From Azospirillum sp. TSO35-2 (lineage in GTDB: Bacteria > Pseudomonadota > Alphaproteobacteria > Azospirillales > Azospirillaceae), in the NCBI RefSeq assembly GCF_003116095.1, contig NZ_LGRA01000005.1, positions 35,660 through 99,659 of the forward strand: 64,000 bases of DNA, read 5' to 3'. The notes beneath the pieces were generated by a model. The model saw only the letters and a list, made by a program, of their open reading frames with translations. It was not told the DNA's origin and made no database searches. Shown here one piece after another: positions 9,038-16,581 of this stretch. The position numbers were made by a program, and so were the translations under genes. Numbering within the stretch: position 1 is the stretch's first letter; every line of letters begins with the position of its first letter.

Positions 9038-9804
9038 AGGCGGTCATTCTTGCTGGCGGACTTGGATCGCGTCTCAGCGAGGAGACGGATCGCGTTCCCA
9101 AGCCCATGGTCCGCATCGGCCGCATGCCGATCCTCTGGCACATCATGAAGATCTACAGCCATCACGGCATCAACGACTTCGTGATCTGCCTCGGCTACAA
9201 GGGCGAGGTCATCAAGCAGTTCTTCCTGGAAATGCGCAGCACCCTGTCGGACTTCACGATCGACATCGGGAGCGGGGCCATCAGCTACCACGACAAATCG
9301 CACGACGACTGGCGTGTGACGCTGATCGACACCGGGGATGCGACGATGACGGGCGGCCGCGTCAAGCGGATCGCCCCCTATCTCGACAACGAGGCCTTCT
9401 GCCTGACCTATGGTGACGGTGTCGCCGACGTCGATGTGCAGAAGGTGATCGCCTTCCATCACGAGCAGAAGCGCCTGGCCACGGTGACGGCGGTGGAGCC
9501 GCCGGGCCGTTTCGGCGCGCTCGAGCTGACGGGCGACCGGGTGGGCAGCTTCTCGGAAAAGATCGACAACAAGAACGCCTATGTGAACGGCGGCTTCTTC
9601 GTGCTGGAGCCGGGCTGCCTGGACTACATCACCAACGATGCCACCGTCTGGGAGCAGGAACCGCTGGAGCGCCTCGCCGCCGCGGAGCAGCTGGCCGCCT
9701 ATCGGCACAAGGGCTTCTGGAAGCCGATGGACACCATCAACGACAAGCGCTTCCTGGAGGATCTCTGGGTGAAGGGCAATGCCCCCTGGAAGGTCTGGCC
9801 GTGA
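9034..9804 (+). CDS. rfbF: Glucose-1-phosphate cytidylyltransferase
   Basis: A 256-residue nucleotidyltransferase that makes CDP-glucose from CTP and glucose 1-phosphate, the first step of the CDP-dideoxyhexose pathway. The N-terminal MKAVILAGGLGSRLSEET is the nucleotide-binding loop, followed by PKPMVRIG. YGDGVADVD and NGGFFVLEPG are typical RfbF blocks, and FWKPMDTINDKRFLEDLW is the characteristic C-terminal motif. Length fits the family. It overlaps rfbH by four bases (ATGA) and rfbG by four bases (GTGA), placing it in the middle of a tight operon. Confidence 0.96.
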   Translation: MKAVILAGGLGSRLSEETDRVPKPMVRIGRMPILWHIMKIYSHHGINDFVICLGYKGEVIKQFFLEMRSTLSDFTIDIGSGAISYHDKSHDDWRVTLIDTGDATMTGGRVKRIAPYLDNEAFCLTYGDGVADVDVQKVIAFHHEQKRLATVTAVEPPGRFGALELTGDRVGSFSEKIDNKNAYVNGGFFVLEPGCLDYITNDATVWEQEPLERLAAAEQLAAYRHKGFWKPMDTINDKRFLEDLWVKGNAPWKVWP

Positions 9805-10901
9805 TCCCGCAGGCGCACGGCTTCTGGCGGGGCCGGCGGGTCTTCCTGACCGGCCACACCGGGTTCAAGGGGGCATGGCTGTCGCTGATGCTGCGCCGGC
9901 TGGGCGCGGAGGTCACCGGTTATTCCCTGCCGCCCCACACCACTCCCAGCCTGTTCGAGCTGGCCGGCGTCGCCGATGGCATGGCCTCCATCATCGGCGA
10001 CATCCTGGACGCTTCCTCCCTTGCGGGCGCCATCGCCGACTGCCAGCCGGAGGTCGTCCTGCATCTGGCGGCCCAGCCGATCGTCCGGCTGGCCTACACG
10101 GATCCGGCCGGCACCTACGCCACCAACGTCATGGGCACGCTGAACCTGCTGGAGGGCACACGCCGGGTTCCTTCGGTGCGATCCGTCGTGGTCGTGACCA
10201 CCGACAAATGCTACCTCAACCGCGGCTGGGTCTGGGGATATCGCGAGAACGATCCGCTCGGCGGCAACGATCTCTACAGCAGCAGCAAGGCTTGCACGGA
10301 GATCCTGACCGCCTCCTTCCGCCATTCCTTCTTCCCGCCCGAACGTCATGCCCAGCATGGCGTCGGCATCGCCACCGCCCGTGCCGGCAACGTGATCGGC
10401 GGTGGCGACTGGGCGCCCGACCGGCTGGTTCCCGACGCCATCCGGGCCTTCACCCGCGGCGACGCGCTGCGGCTGCGCTATCCCGGCGCGATCCGTCCCT
10501 GGCAGCATGTGCTGGAGCCGCTGGAAGGCTATCTCCGGCTGGCGATGCACCTGTGGCAGGATGGCGCCACCCATGCCGATGCCTGGAACTTCGCGCCGCT
10601 TCCCAGCGGGGAACGCCCGGTGGGCTGGATGGCCGACCGTCTGGCTGCCCTGTGGGGCGATGGCCGGGTGGAGGTCGAGCAGGCCGACCACCCGCACGAG
10701 GATACCGTCCTGCGGCTGGATGCGACCAAGGCCCGCGTATCCCTGGGTTGGGAGCCGCTGTTCGATCTGAACGAGACGCTGGAGCAGACGGTGGCCTGGT
10801 ATCGGGCGCAGGCTGACGGCGCCGACGCCGGCACCCTTACCCGTGACCAGATCGATGCCTATCTGGTCCGCGGGGCCGCCAAGGCGGCGGTGTTCCTGTG
10901 A
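9801..10901 (+). CDS. rfbG: CDP-glucose 4,6-dehydratase
   Basis: A 366-residue extended SDR that converts CDP-glucose to CDP-4-keto-6-deoxyglucose. VFLTGHTGFKGAWLSLML is the NAD-binding loop in its RfbG form. TTDKCYLN and YSSSK (YxxxK) provide the catalytic residues, and ARAGNVIGGGDWAPDRLVPD is a family signature. Translation starts at GTG 9801, overlapping the rfbF stop. It ends overlapping the GTG start of the epimerase gene. The product is the substrate of RfbH upstream. Confidence 0.96.
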   Translation: MIPQAHGFWRGRRVFLTGHTGFKGAWLSLMLRRLGAEVTGYSLPPHTTPSLFELAGVADGMASIIGDILDASSLAGAIADCQPEVVLHLAAQPIVRLAYTDPAGTYATNVMGTLNLLEGTRRVPSVRSVVVVTTDKCYLNRGWVWGYRENDPLGGNDLYSSSKACTEILTASFRHSFFPPERHAQHGVGIATARAGNVIGGGDWAPDRLVPDAIRAFTRGDALRLRYPGAIRPWQHVLEPLEGYLRLAMHLWQDGATHADAWNFAPLPSGERPVGWMADRLAALWGDGRVEVEQADHPHEDTVLRLDATKARVSLGWEPLFDLNETLEQTVAWYRAQADGADAGTLTRDQIDAYLVRGAAKAAVFL

Positions 10902-11464
10902 CGGAGATCATCGGGCTGGACCTTCCCGGCGCCTTCGAGATCCGTCCGCCCGTGCACCGGGATCCGCGGGGGACCTTCCGCAAGATCATGCACCGCCCGA
11001 CCTTCGAGCGGCATGGGCTGTCCACCGATTTCGCCGAGGAGTATTTCACGGAGTCAAAGGATCGGGTGCTGCGCGGCCTGCATTTCCAGCTGCCGCCGCA
11101 TGACCATGTGAAGCTGGTCTATTGCGTGACGGGCACCGTGCTGGATGTGGCGGTCGACCTGCGCCGCGATTCCTCCACCTTCGGGCGGCACGTCATGGTG
11201 GAACTGTCGGCGGAACTCGGCAACGGCGTCTATCTGCCGCCGGGACTGGCGCATGGATTCTATGTGCGGCGGGGGCCGGCCATTCTGGTCTACAAGACCA
11301 GCACGGTCCATGCCGCGTCCGCGGACAGCGGCATCCGCTGGGACAGCGCCGGCATCGCCTGGCCCGATCAGGCCCCGATCCTGTCGGATCGTGACCGGAA
11401 CCTGCCGGTCCTGGAAGCCTTCGACAGCCCGTTCCGGATGACCGGCTGCGGAGAGGCGGAATGA
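10898..11464 (+). CDS. RmlC-like nucleotide-sugar 3,5-epimerase (AscE-type candidate)
   Basis: A 188-residue cupin of the dTDP-4-keto-6-deoxyhexose 3,5-epimerase family. RGLHFQ contains the expected catalytic His62, LPPGLAHGFYV is the conserved central strand, and VYKTS holds the expected Tyr132. In a CDP-3,6-dideoxyhexose operon an enzyme of this kind would epimerise C5 to give an L-sugar, as AscE does for ascarylose. It starts at GTG 10898 overlapping the rfbG stop and ends overlapping the next ATG. Sequence alone does not separate 5-epimerases from 3,5-epimerases. Confidence 0.85.
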   Translation: MTEIIGLDLPGAFEIRPPVHRDPRGTFRKIMHRPTFERHGLSTDFAEEYFTESKDRVLRGLHFQLPPHDHVKLVYCVTGTVLDVAVDLRRDSSTFGRHVMVELSAELGNGVYLPPGLAHGFYVRRGPAILVYKTSTVHAASADSGIRWDSAGIAWPDQAPILSDRDRNLPVLEAFDSPFRMTGCGEAE

Positions 11465-12375
11465 CCTGCGCGTTGCTGTCCGGTGCCTCCGGCTATCTCG
11501 GCGGCATCTGTGCCGACTGGCTGAAGCGCCGGGGCTGGTCGGTGCTGACGGCTGGGCGCTCGGCCGGAAGCGACTGCCCGTTCGATTTCGACCGGCCCTA
11601 TCCGGTGCCCGCCGCTCCCGCCGGCCAGCCGAAGATCGACCTGTTCGTGCATTTCGCCGCTGCCAACGAGGTGATCTGCCGCGAGGATCCGCTGCGCGCC
11701 TACCGCATCAACGTGTTGGGGACGCAGGCGGCGCTGGAGTTCTGCCGGAACAACGGCATCGGCACCTTCATCTACGTCTCGACCCGCCATGTCTTCGGTG
11801 CAGCCGGCGGCACGGTGACCGAGGAGGACGTGCCGGACCCGATCGGCCATTACGGTCTCAGCCACCTGCTGGCCGAAAAGGCGGTGCAGGCCGTGCCCGG
11901 CCTGCGTGGCCGGGTCCTGCGTCCCGGAAACATCTACGGCATGCCGGTGGACGTCGACCGCTGCGACCGCTGGTCGCTGGTCCCCCTCGGCTTCTGCCGG
12001 GAGGCGGTCACCACCGGCCGGATCCGGTTGAACACGCCGGGAACCCAGCCGATCAACTTCGTCTCCGGCGCCTCCGTGGCCCATCTGATCGAAGGGTTCG
12101 AGGCGTTGCCCCCGGTGATGCACGCGGTCGGGCCGACGACCCTGTCGGTGCGGGAGTTCGCGGGGCTGGTGCGCGACGTGATGCGCGACCGGTTCGGCCG
12201 CACAATCACCGTGGAAGCGCCTCCGGTGCCGGATACCGCCGGGCCGTATCCGCTGCTGTTCGCCAGCCGTTATGGGACGGTGGAGATCGACGGGCCGCTG
12301 GAGGATTACGTCGCTTCCATGTGTTCGGTGTTGTGTTCGGCATCGAGCGACGCGGGCGACAGTCCGGCCATTTGA
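11461..12375 (+). CDS. NAD(P)-dependent SDR, probable 4-ketoreductase of the dideoxysugar pathway
   Basis: A 304-residue extended SDR with an N-terminal Rossmann loop (LLSGASGYLGG), the VHFAAANE block, IYVSTRHVFG (Ser107/Thr108), and a C-terminal substrate domain. The catalytic YxxxK appears as Tyr131-G-L-S-His135, with lysine replaced; Lys140 is nearby in LLAEK. By position it should reduce the 4-keto group to finish the CDP-dideoxysugar, an AscF-like role, but the substituted lysine leaves that uncertain. It starts with an ATGA overlap. Its last 70 bases overlap the end of the convergent flavoprotein gene. Confidence 0.78.
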   Translation: MTCALLSGASGYLGGICADWLKRRGWSVLTAGRSAGSDCPFDFDRPYPVPAAPAGQPKIDLFVHFAAANEVICREDPLRAYRINVLGTQAALEFCRNNGIGTFIYVSTRHVFGAAGGTVTEEDVPDPIGHYGLSHLLAEKAVQAVPGLRGRVLRPGNIYGMPVDVDRCDRWSLVPLGFCREAVTTGRIRLNTPGTQPINFVSGASVAHLIEGFEALPPVMHAVGPTTLSVREFAGLVRDVMRDRFGRTITVEAPPVPDTAGPYPLLFASRYGTVEIDGPLEDYVASMCSVLCSASSDAGDSPAI

Positions 12376-13703
12376 GCGCCGCGCAGGGTGCAGTCGTCGG
12401 ACCACAGATATTTCCACTGGGCAAAACGGCCGCCGAGCAGGAGGGGGCCTGACAGGGGGCGTGCACGCTCCCAGTCGACCACCGGGTCCAGATCACCCTC
12501 CTCCCGCTCCAGCCCATAGCCGGACAGCCAGTCGAGGATGCTGTCCAGCGCCGCTTCGCGGGCATGGTCGAACAGCACGTTGGCGTAGGGCTGCGACACC
12601 AGCGTGGCCCGGATGCTTTCCCGGTCGGTGCCCGGCGCGATCAGTCCCATCGCCGTCAGTTCCTCCACCACGCGGTTGACCAGCGCTTGGCCGTCCAGCG
12701 GCAGCGGCCGGGTGGGGCCGGCATACACCTCGACCTGCAGGCCGCAACTGCCGGGGGGCGTGACCTCCGGCGACAGGTTGGTGGTCAGGGTGATGCGGGT
12801 GGACAGGCAGTCCTCGTCATAGACATACAGCCAGCTCTCCGGGCGGGTGGGCGGATGGGGAACCAGGACGTTGATCAGCGACAGGTCGGTGCGGGCCAGC
12901 CGCCTTGCCGCCGCACGAACCTTGTCGCCGGCCTGCAGCGTTGCCTCCACGAAGCGGTCGAGCGGAATGGTGCTGACCAGCCGGCTGTAGGGGTGGACCG
13001 ATCCGTCGGCGGTGGTCACCTCCCGCCGCTCCAGGTCGATCCGCTCGACGCGGGCGCCGTAGCGGATGTTCGCCCCCTTCGCCAGATGGGCGAAATAGCT
13101 GGCATAGCCGCCCACCTGGGGATAGCGGATGCTGGTGATGTAGTGGGTATCGTAGGGCAGGGGGCCTTCCGCTCCCCGTTCGATCTGTTCCAGATCGGGA
13201 TAGAAGATGCGGCGCCCGATCCAGGACACCGTCATCTCTTCCGGTTCGACCGTCCAGTATTTGCGGGTGTAGGCCGCCGCGAAGACCCGGGTGAATTCGG
13301 GACCGAACGCGCGCTCCAGCCAGTCGCCGTAATGCGCCGGCTCCTTGGCCGGCAGGGCGCGGATCGCCTGGACCGACGACAGGCAGGCCTGACGCAGATC
13401 CGGGTCCAGCTGGTAGAGGTGGCTCTGTGCCGGATGGGAGATCCAGCTGCCCCGGTAATGGTTGCTGATCAGGGCCTGGAAGCTGCGCTGCCGCCCGGCG
13501 CAGCCGGCCTGCTGGAGATGGCGGACATAGGCGTGCTTCGTGAAGGACACGTGGGGGCCGATGTCCCAGAAGGCGCCGTCCGCCCGTTCGGTTCGGACCA
13601 GCCCCAGGGGGCGTGTGCTTTCCTCGAGCACCAGACAGCGGTCATGGCCCGCATGGTGGCTGAACGACAGGCCGGTCAGGCCTGCTCCCAGAACGACGAT
13701 CAT
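12306..13703 (-). CDS. FAD-dependent UGM-like/amine-oxidase-fold oxidoreductase
   Basis: A 465-residue flavoprotein. VVLGAGLTGLSFSHHAG at the N-terminus is the dinucleotide-binding GxGxxG, followed by an acidic strand end (VLEES) and DGAFWDIGPHVSFTK, which resembles the FAD-proximal region of UDP-galactopyranose mutase and protoporphyrinogen-oxidase-like proteins in glycan clusters. A late LLLGGRFAQWKYLWSDD block resembles the second FAD-binding segment. ATG 13703 is chosen because it places the GxGxxG at residue 6. The substrate is unknown: ring contraction of a nucleotide sugar is possible, but key UGM residues cannot be verified by eye. The 3' end overlaps the convergent SDR gene. Confidence 0.75.
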   Translation of the reverse strand: MIVVLGAGLTGLSFSHHAGHDRCLVLEESTRPLGLVRTERADGAFWDIGPHVSFTKHAYVRHLQQAGCAGRQRSFQALISNHYRGSWISHPAQSHLYQLDPDLRQACLSSVQAIRALPAKEPAHYGDWLERAFGPEFTRVFAAAYTRKYWTVEPEEMTVSWIGRRIFYPDLEQIERGAEGPLPYDTHYITSIRYPQVGGYASYFAHLAKGANIRYGARVERIDLERREVTTADGSVHPYSRLVSTIPLDRFVEATLQAGDKVRAAARRLARTDLSLINVLVPHPPTRPESWLYVYDEDCLSTRITLTTNLSPEVTPPGSCGLQVEVYAGPTRPLPLDGQALVNRVVEELTAMGLIAPGTDRESIRATLVSQPYANVLFDHAREAALDSILDWLSGYGLEREEGDLDPVVDWERARPLSGPLLLGGRFAQWKYLWSDDCTLRGAQMAGLSPASLDAEHNTEHMEAT

Positions 13704-13844
13704 GACTGGTCCACGCAAGAACGGTGAGAATGGAGAGGAGATCGGGTTCGGCCCGTCTTCCGAATGGACTATACCCATTGCCCGGACGGAAACCAGCGGC
13801 GTTGCCGCCCCCGCCGTCACCCGGACGGGTTGTCCAAACAGGGA

Positions 13845-13874
13845 TTGACATAAAGGAAAATTTTCCTCTATTGT
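13845..13874 (+). promoter_or_regulatory. Sigma-70-like promoter with palindromic operator candidate in its spacer
   Basis: TTGACA at 13845-13850 is a perfect -35 element; TATTGT at 13869-13874, 18 bases on, is a fair -10. Between them lies the perfect 14-base palindrome AGGAAAATTTTCCT (13854-13867), well placed for a dimeric repressor to block polymerase. It would drive transcription toward the three small genes at 13959-15442. The prediction rests on motifs alone. Confidence 0.55.
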
Positions 13875-13898
13875 CAGCTCCATCAACACCTGCACTGC

Positions 13899-13931
13899 GC
13901 CCACGCCGGTTCCCGCCGGCGTGGGCTTTTT
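13899..13931 (+). terminator. Intrinsic terminator in the leader, just before the 13959 start codon
   Basis: A perfect 11-bp stem (GCCCACGCCGG at 13899-13909 pairing with 13916-13926), a six-base loop, and a run of five T (13927-13931) on the + strand. It begins about 25 bases after the predicted promoter and ends 27 bases before the ATG at 13959. No plus-strand gene precedes it, so it would act as an attenuator or end a very short RNA. Confidence 0.8.
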
Positions 13932-13958
13932 CGTGTCCGGACCATGGAGGTGCTGCCG

Positions 13959-14279
13959 ATGAACCCTGTTGTCATGATCCCCGATGCCTATGGGCACAAG
14001 ACCAACATCCTGACGCCGCCATCCCACCGCCAAGTCCATTCGCTGACGCCGGCCACCGCCGTCACCATTTCCATTCCCGCTGGCGCCCAGACCGTCCTGA
14101 TGGCGGCCACCACCGATTACTGGGTCCAGTATGAAGGAGATGCCGTCCTGCCGACGGCGTCGGTCACCGGAGGAAAGGCGCCGGAGTTCAATCCGATGGC
14201 CCGTTCGGTGGCCGGGTTGGCGGCGCTCTCCTTCGTCTCGGAAAAGGCCGGGTTCCTCAGCCTCGGATTCTATGGGTGA
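13959..14279 (+). CDS. Small hypothetical protein, possibly phage-tail-associated
   Basis: A 106-residue protein with no recognised family. ATG 13959 is chosen because GGAGG (13946-13950) sits eight bases upstream; ATG 13944 would leave no such site. It has a beta-rich look (TPATAVTISIPAGAQTVLMAATTDYWVQYEGDA, in short alternating strands) resembling small accessory proteins encoded beside tail-fibre genes. No signal peptide or membrane segment. It is followed within a few bases by a tail-fibre-like gene, and the three genes to 15442 look like one transcription unit. Confidence 0.65.
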   Translation: MNPVVMIPDAYGHKTNILTPPSHRQVHSLTPATAVTISIPAGAQTVLMAATTDYWVQYEGDAVLPTASVTGGKAPEFNPMARSVAGLAALSFVSEKAGFLSLGFYG

Positions 14280-14283
14280 CGCA

Positions 14284-15156
14284 ATGAATGGACGGTATTC
14301 CTACGCCCCCCAGCCTGATCTGAGCGGCCTCGCTCCCGCCGCCCATGGCCATGGGATGGAGGCGGTGGCCGGGCTGACCCCGGCGCTGAACGGCAAGGCG
14401 CCGCTGGCGTCTCCCTCCTTCACCGGTGCCGTCGCGTTGGCCTCCGGATCGGCTGCCGCTCCGGCCCTCACCTTCACCGGCGACACCAACACCGGCCTGC
14501 ACCGGCCCGCTCCCGATACGCTGGGCTTCGCCACCGGCGGGGTGCAGCGCACCACCCTGGACAGCGGCGGCACCCTGGTGCACGGCCACACCGCCGGGGT
14601 GAGCATCGGTGGTGCCGGTGGGGCCTCGCCGGTCGTCCAGGCGCATGGAACATCCTGGTCGTCCGGGATCGGCGCCTGCCGCTGGGATGGCGCCAGCGTC
14701 TATGGCGCCCAACTCTCCATCGCCAAAAGCCGCGGGACCGCCGTCGGAACGCGCGGGGCGGTCCAGAGTGGTGACGAATGCGGCCGGGTGTGGTTCACGG
14801 CCGACGACGGCAGCGCGTTCCTTCCGGCGGCCGATATCCGGTGCTGGGTCGACGGCACGCCGGCAGCCGGCAGCGTGCCGGGCATGCTGGCCTTCGGCAC
14901 CACTCCCTCCGGTGGAACCACGCCGGTGGAGCGGCTGCGCATCGGCAATGACGGCACGGTGACGCACCGGTCCAACGCGACCGTCGTCATCGACGCCAAC
15001 AGCCATCTCGGACTGCGCAGCTACACGGTGGCGACGCTGCCGAGTGCCGCCGCGGCGGGACGCCTGATCTGCGTCAGCAACGGCACCGGCAATAAGAGGC
15101 TGGCGGTCAGCGACGGGACCGGCTGGCGGTGGCCGGACGGCGCCCTGGTTTCCTGA
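14284..15156 (+). CDS. Phage tail-fibre-like protein
   Basis: A 290-residue protein. The segment TFTGDTNTGLHRPAPDTLGF followed by a GGVQRTTLDSGG stretch is typical of tail-fibre or tail-spike proteins of tailed phages. The N-terminus (LNGKAPLASPSFTGAVAL) resembles the repeated fibre-shaft phrases that alternate small residues and hydrophobics. The C-terminus (LRSYTVATLPSAAAAGRLIC then GTGNKRLAVSDGTGWRW) resembles the end segment of phage and prophage structural proteins. No other phage gene (capsid, terminase, integrase) lies nearby. ATG 14284 is used; ATG 14272, overlapping the previous stop, is possible. Confidence 0.72.
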   Translation: MNGRYSYAPQPDLSGLAPAAHGHGMEAVAGLTPALNGKAPLASPSFTGAVALASGSAAAPALTFTGDTNTGLHRPAPDTLGFATGGVQRTTLDSGGTLVHGHTAGVSIGGAGGASPVVQAHGTSWSSGIGACRWDGASVYGAQLSIAKSRGTAVGTRGAVQSGDECGRVWFTADDGSAFLPAADIRCWVDGTPAAGSVPGMLAFGTTPSGGTTPVERLRIGNDGTVTHRSNATVVIDANSHLGLRSYTVATLPSAAAAGRLICVSNGTGNKRLAVSDGTGWRWPDGALVS

Positions 15157-15181
15157 TTTGGCCCCCAACTGGGAGAGAACG

Positions 15182-15442
15182 ATGCAGACGATGAAGCTTC
15201 CTTATGAATTCCTGGTGCGCTGGGACCAGCAGGGCAATCTCGCGGGTGCCCATGCCCAGTTCCGCTATGTCACCACCGACGAAGCCGGAACCGTGATCGG
15301 CGAGTTCGTCGGGCCGGCGGAACCGGTGGTGGTGGCCGGGGCGAACGGCTTTCCCCTGGCCGCCGTCCTGACGCAGGAGCAGATCGCCGCCTTTGCCGGT
15401 GCGGAGCCGGAGCCGGTGGAGGGGAGCGGGCAGCCGCTCTGA
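15182..15442 (+). CDS. Small hypothetical protein following the tail-fibre-like gene
   Basis: An 86-residue protein starting at ATG 15182, with GGAGAG at 15172-15177 as a ribosome-binding site. It opens with MKLPYEFLVRWDQQGNLAGA, then a predicted beta-rich core and an acidic Pro/Glu tail (GAEPEPVEGSG). The size and place immediately after a fibre gene would suit a fibre-assembly or chaperone-like role, but no family is recognised and that is only inference. It converges on the methyltransferase gene with a 17-base gap. Confidence 0.6.
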   Translation: MQTMKLPYEFLVRWDQQGNLAGAHAQFRYVTTDEAGTVIGEFVGPAEPVVVAGANGFPLAAVLTQEQIAAFAGAEPEPVEGSGQPL

Positions 15443-15459
15443 TCCGAGGCCGGGACAGC

Positions 15460-16581
15460 CTACCGGACGATCAGGAAGGTTCCGCCCAGGGTGGACAGCA
15501 GAGCCGGGTCGATGTCCCGGAAGGGGCTGTCTGTCGCGGCGCGCAGGCGCGGCAGGAATTCGGTGAAATAGTTCTGATCGACGGTGGCTTCCCGCAGGAA
15601 ATCGACCGAGGCGAAGTCGATCGCGCGGAAGAGGGCCTCCATGACGCTCGCCCGCATCCGGTTGCCATGCTGGTACTTGGCATCCCCGCTCAGTTCATCG
15701 TAGCTGGCCTGGCTGAGCAGGAGGAATTCCAGCGGGCGGGCGAAATTGCGGTGGTCGCGGAAATCGACCCGATGCACGCCCCGCCCCCCCGGCTTCATGC
15801 AGCGGGCCAGCGACAGCAGCGCTGGCTTCATCGCATAAAAATGCTCGAACGCGGCGTGGGAGACCGTCAGGTCAGCCAGTTCGCCCCCCGTTCCGAGGTC
15901 GGCGGCCGTCACATCCTCCAGGGAGAGCGGCACCGGCCGGATCCGCTCGGGATCGAACGCCTGGGCCGCCAGCGAGCGCTCGACCGGCTGCGGATCGACC
16001 GGCCAGCCGCGCTTGCGCATCTCCTCGATCAGCACGGGCAGATACTTGTCGTGCCATCCCGCCCGCCAGCTGGCCAGATAGCGGTCCACCACGCAGACCC
16101 GCGCGCCCAGGCACGCCATTGCCAGCACGCTGCCCATGTCCGGACCGGGGCCGATTTCCAGAACCAGGCGATCACGGAAGCCGTTCAGTCCGCCCTGCAC
16201 ATGCGTCGCGTAAAACTCGACGATGCTGAGGGCGTAGTTCACGCGCTCCGAGAAATAAACGGTCTCCGACGGCTCGACCATATAGACGCGCCCGTTGGTG
16301 TTCGGGTCGCTGTTGTCGCTCGTGGAGAAGTACAGGACGTTGCGCCAATGCGAATAGCGCCCGCTGCCCCGGGTCCGGATTTCGTCATGCGAGGCATGGC
16401 CGGGACCGAGCAGGCGGTCATCCTCCCGCAGCGCCAGGATCGAGCGTGTGACGAAGCCGACATCGTCGGTCAGCGGAAAAAGAGTGGAGTCTATCGAAAC
16501 CGTCCATGCGGCTCCACTTTCCTTCCGGAAAGGCGGAGACAGTATGACGGGAACGGAGGTCTGCTCGTCACCGCCGAACAT
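15460..16581 (-). CDS. SAM-dependent methyltransferase with N-terminal GRYSHW module
   Basis: A 373-residue protein. Residues about 11-102 are one copy of the shared module, with GRYSHW at 74-79 and SDNSDPNTNGR at 88-98. Residues about 115-330 are a class I methyltransferase: motif I is LVLEIGPGPDMGS, a VCVVDRY strand ends in the ribose-binding acidic position, and DLTVSHAAFEHFYAMKPALL followed by MKPGGRGVHRVDFRDH matches motifs II-III of sugar and lipid methyltransferases. It probably methylates a glycan or a carrier-linked sugar; the acceptor is unknown. The ATG at 16581 opens the module directly. Among module carriers it is the only one outside the 1-7.6 kb group. Confidence 0.85.
   Translation of the reverse strand: MFGGDEQTSVPVILSPPFRKESGAAWTVSIDSTLFPLTDDVGFVTRSILALREDDRLLGPGHASHDEIRTRGSGRYSHWRNVLYFSTSDNSDPNTNGRVYMVEPSETVYFSERVNYALSIVEFYATHVQGGLNGFRDRLVLEIGPGPDMGSVLAMACLGARVCVVDRYLASWRAGWHDKYLPVLIEEMRKRGWPVDPQPVERSLAAQAFDPERIRPVPLSLEDVTAADLGTGGELADLTVSHAAFEHFYAMKPALLSLARCMKPGGRGVHRVDFRDHRNFARPLEFLLLSQASYDELSGDAKYQHGNRMRASVMEALFRAIDFASVDFLREATVDQNYFTEFLPRLRAATDSPFRDIDPALLSTLGGTFLIVR

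Noticed and set aside
13704..14039. An N-terminal extension of the flavoprotein to 14039
   Set aside because: It would cross the terminator and the opposite-strand small gene; ATG 13703 puts GxGxxG at residue 6 as expected.
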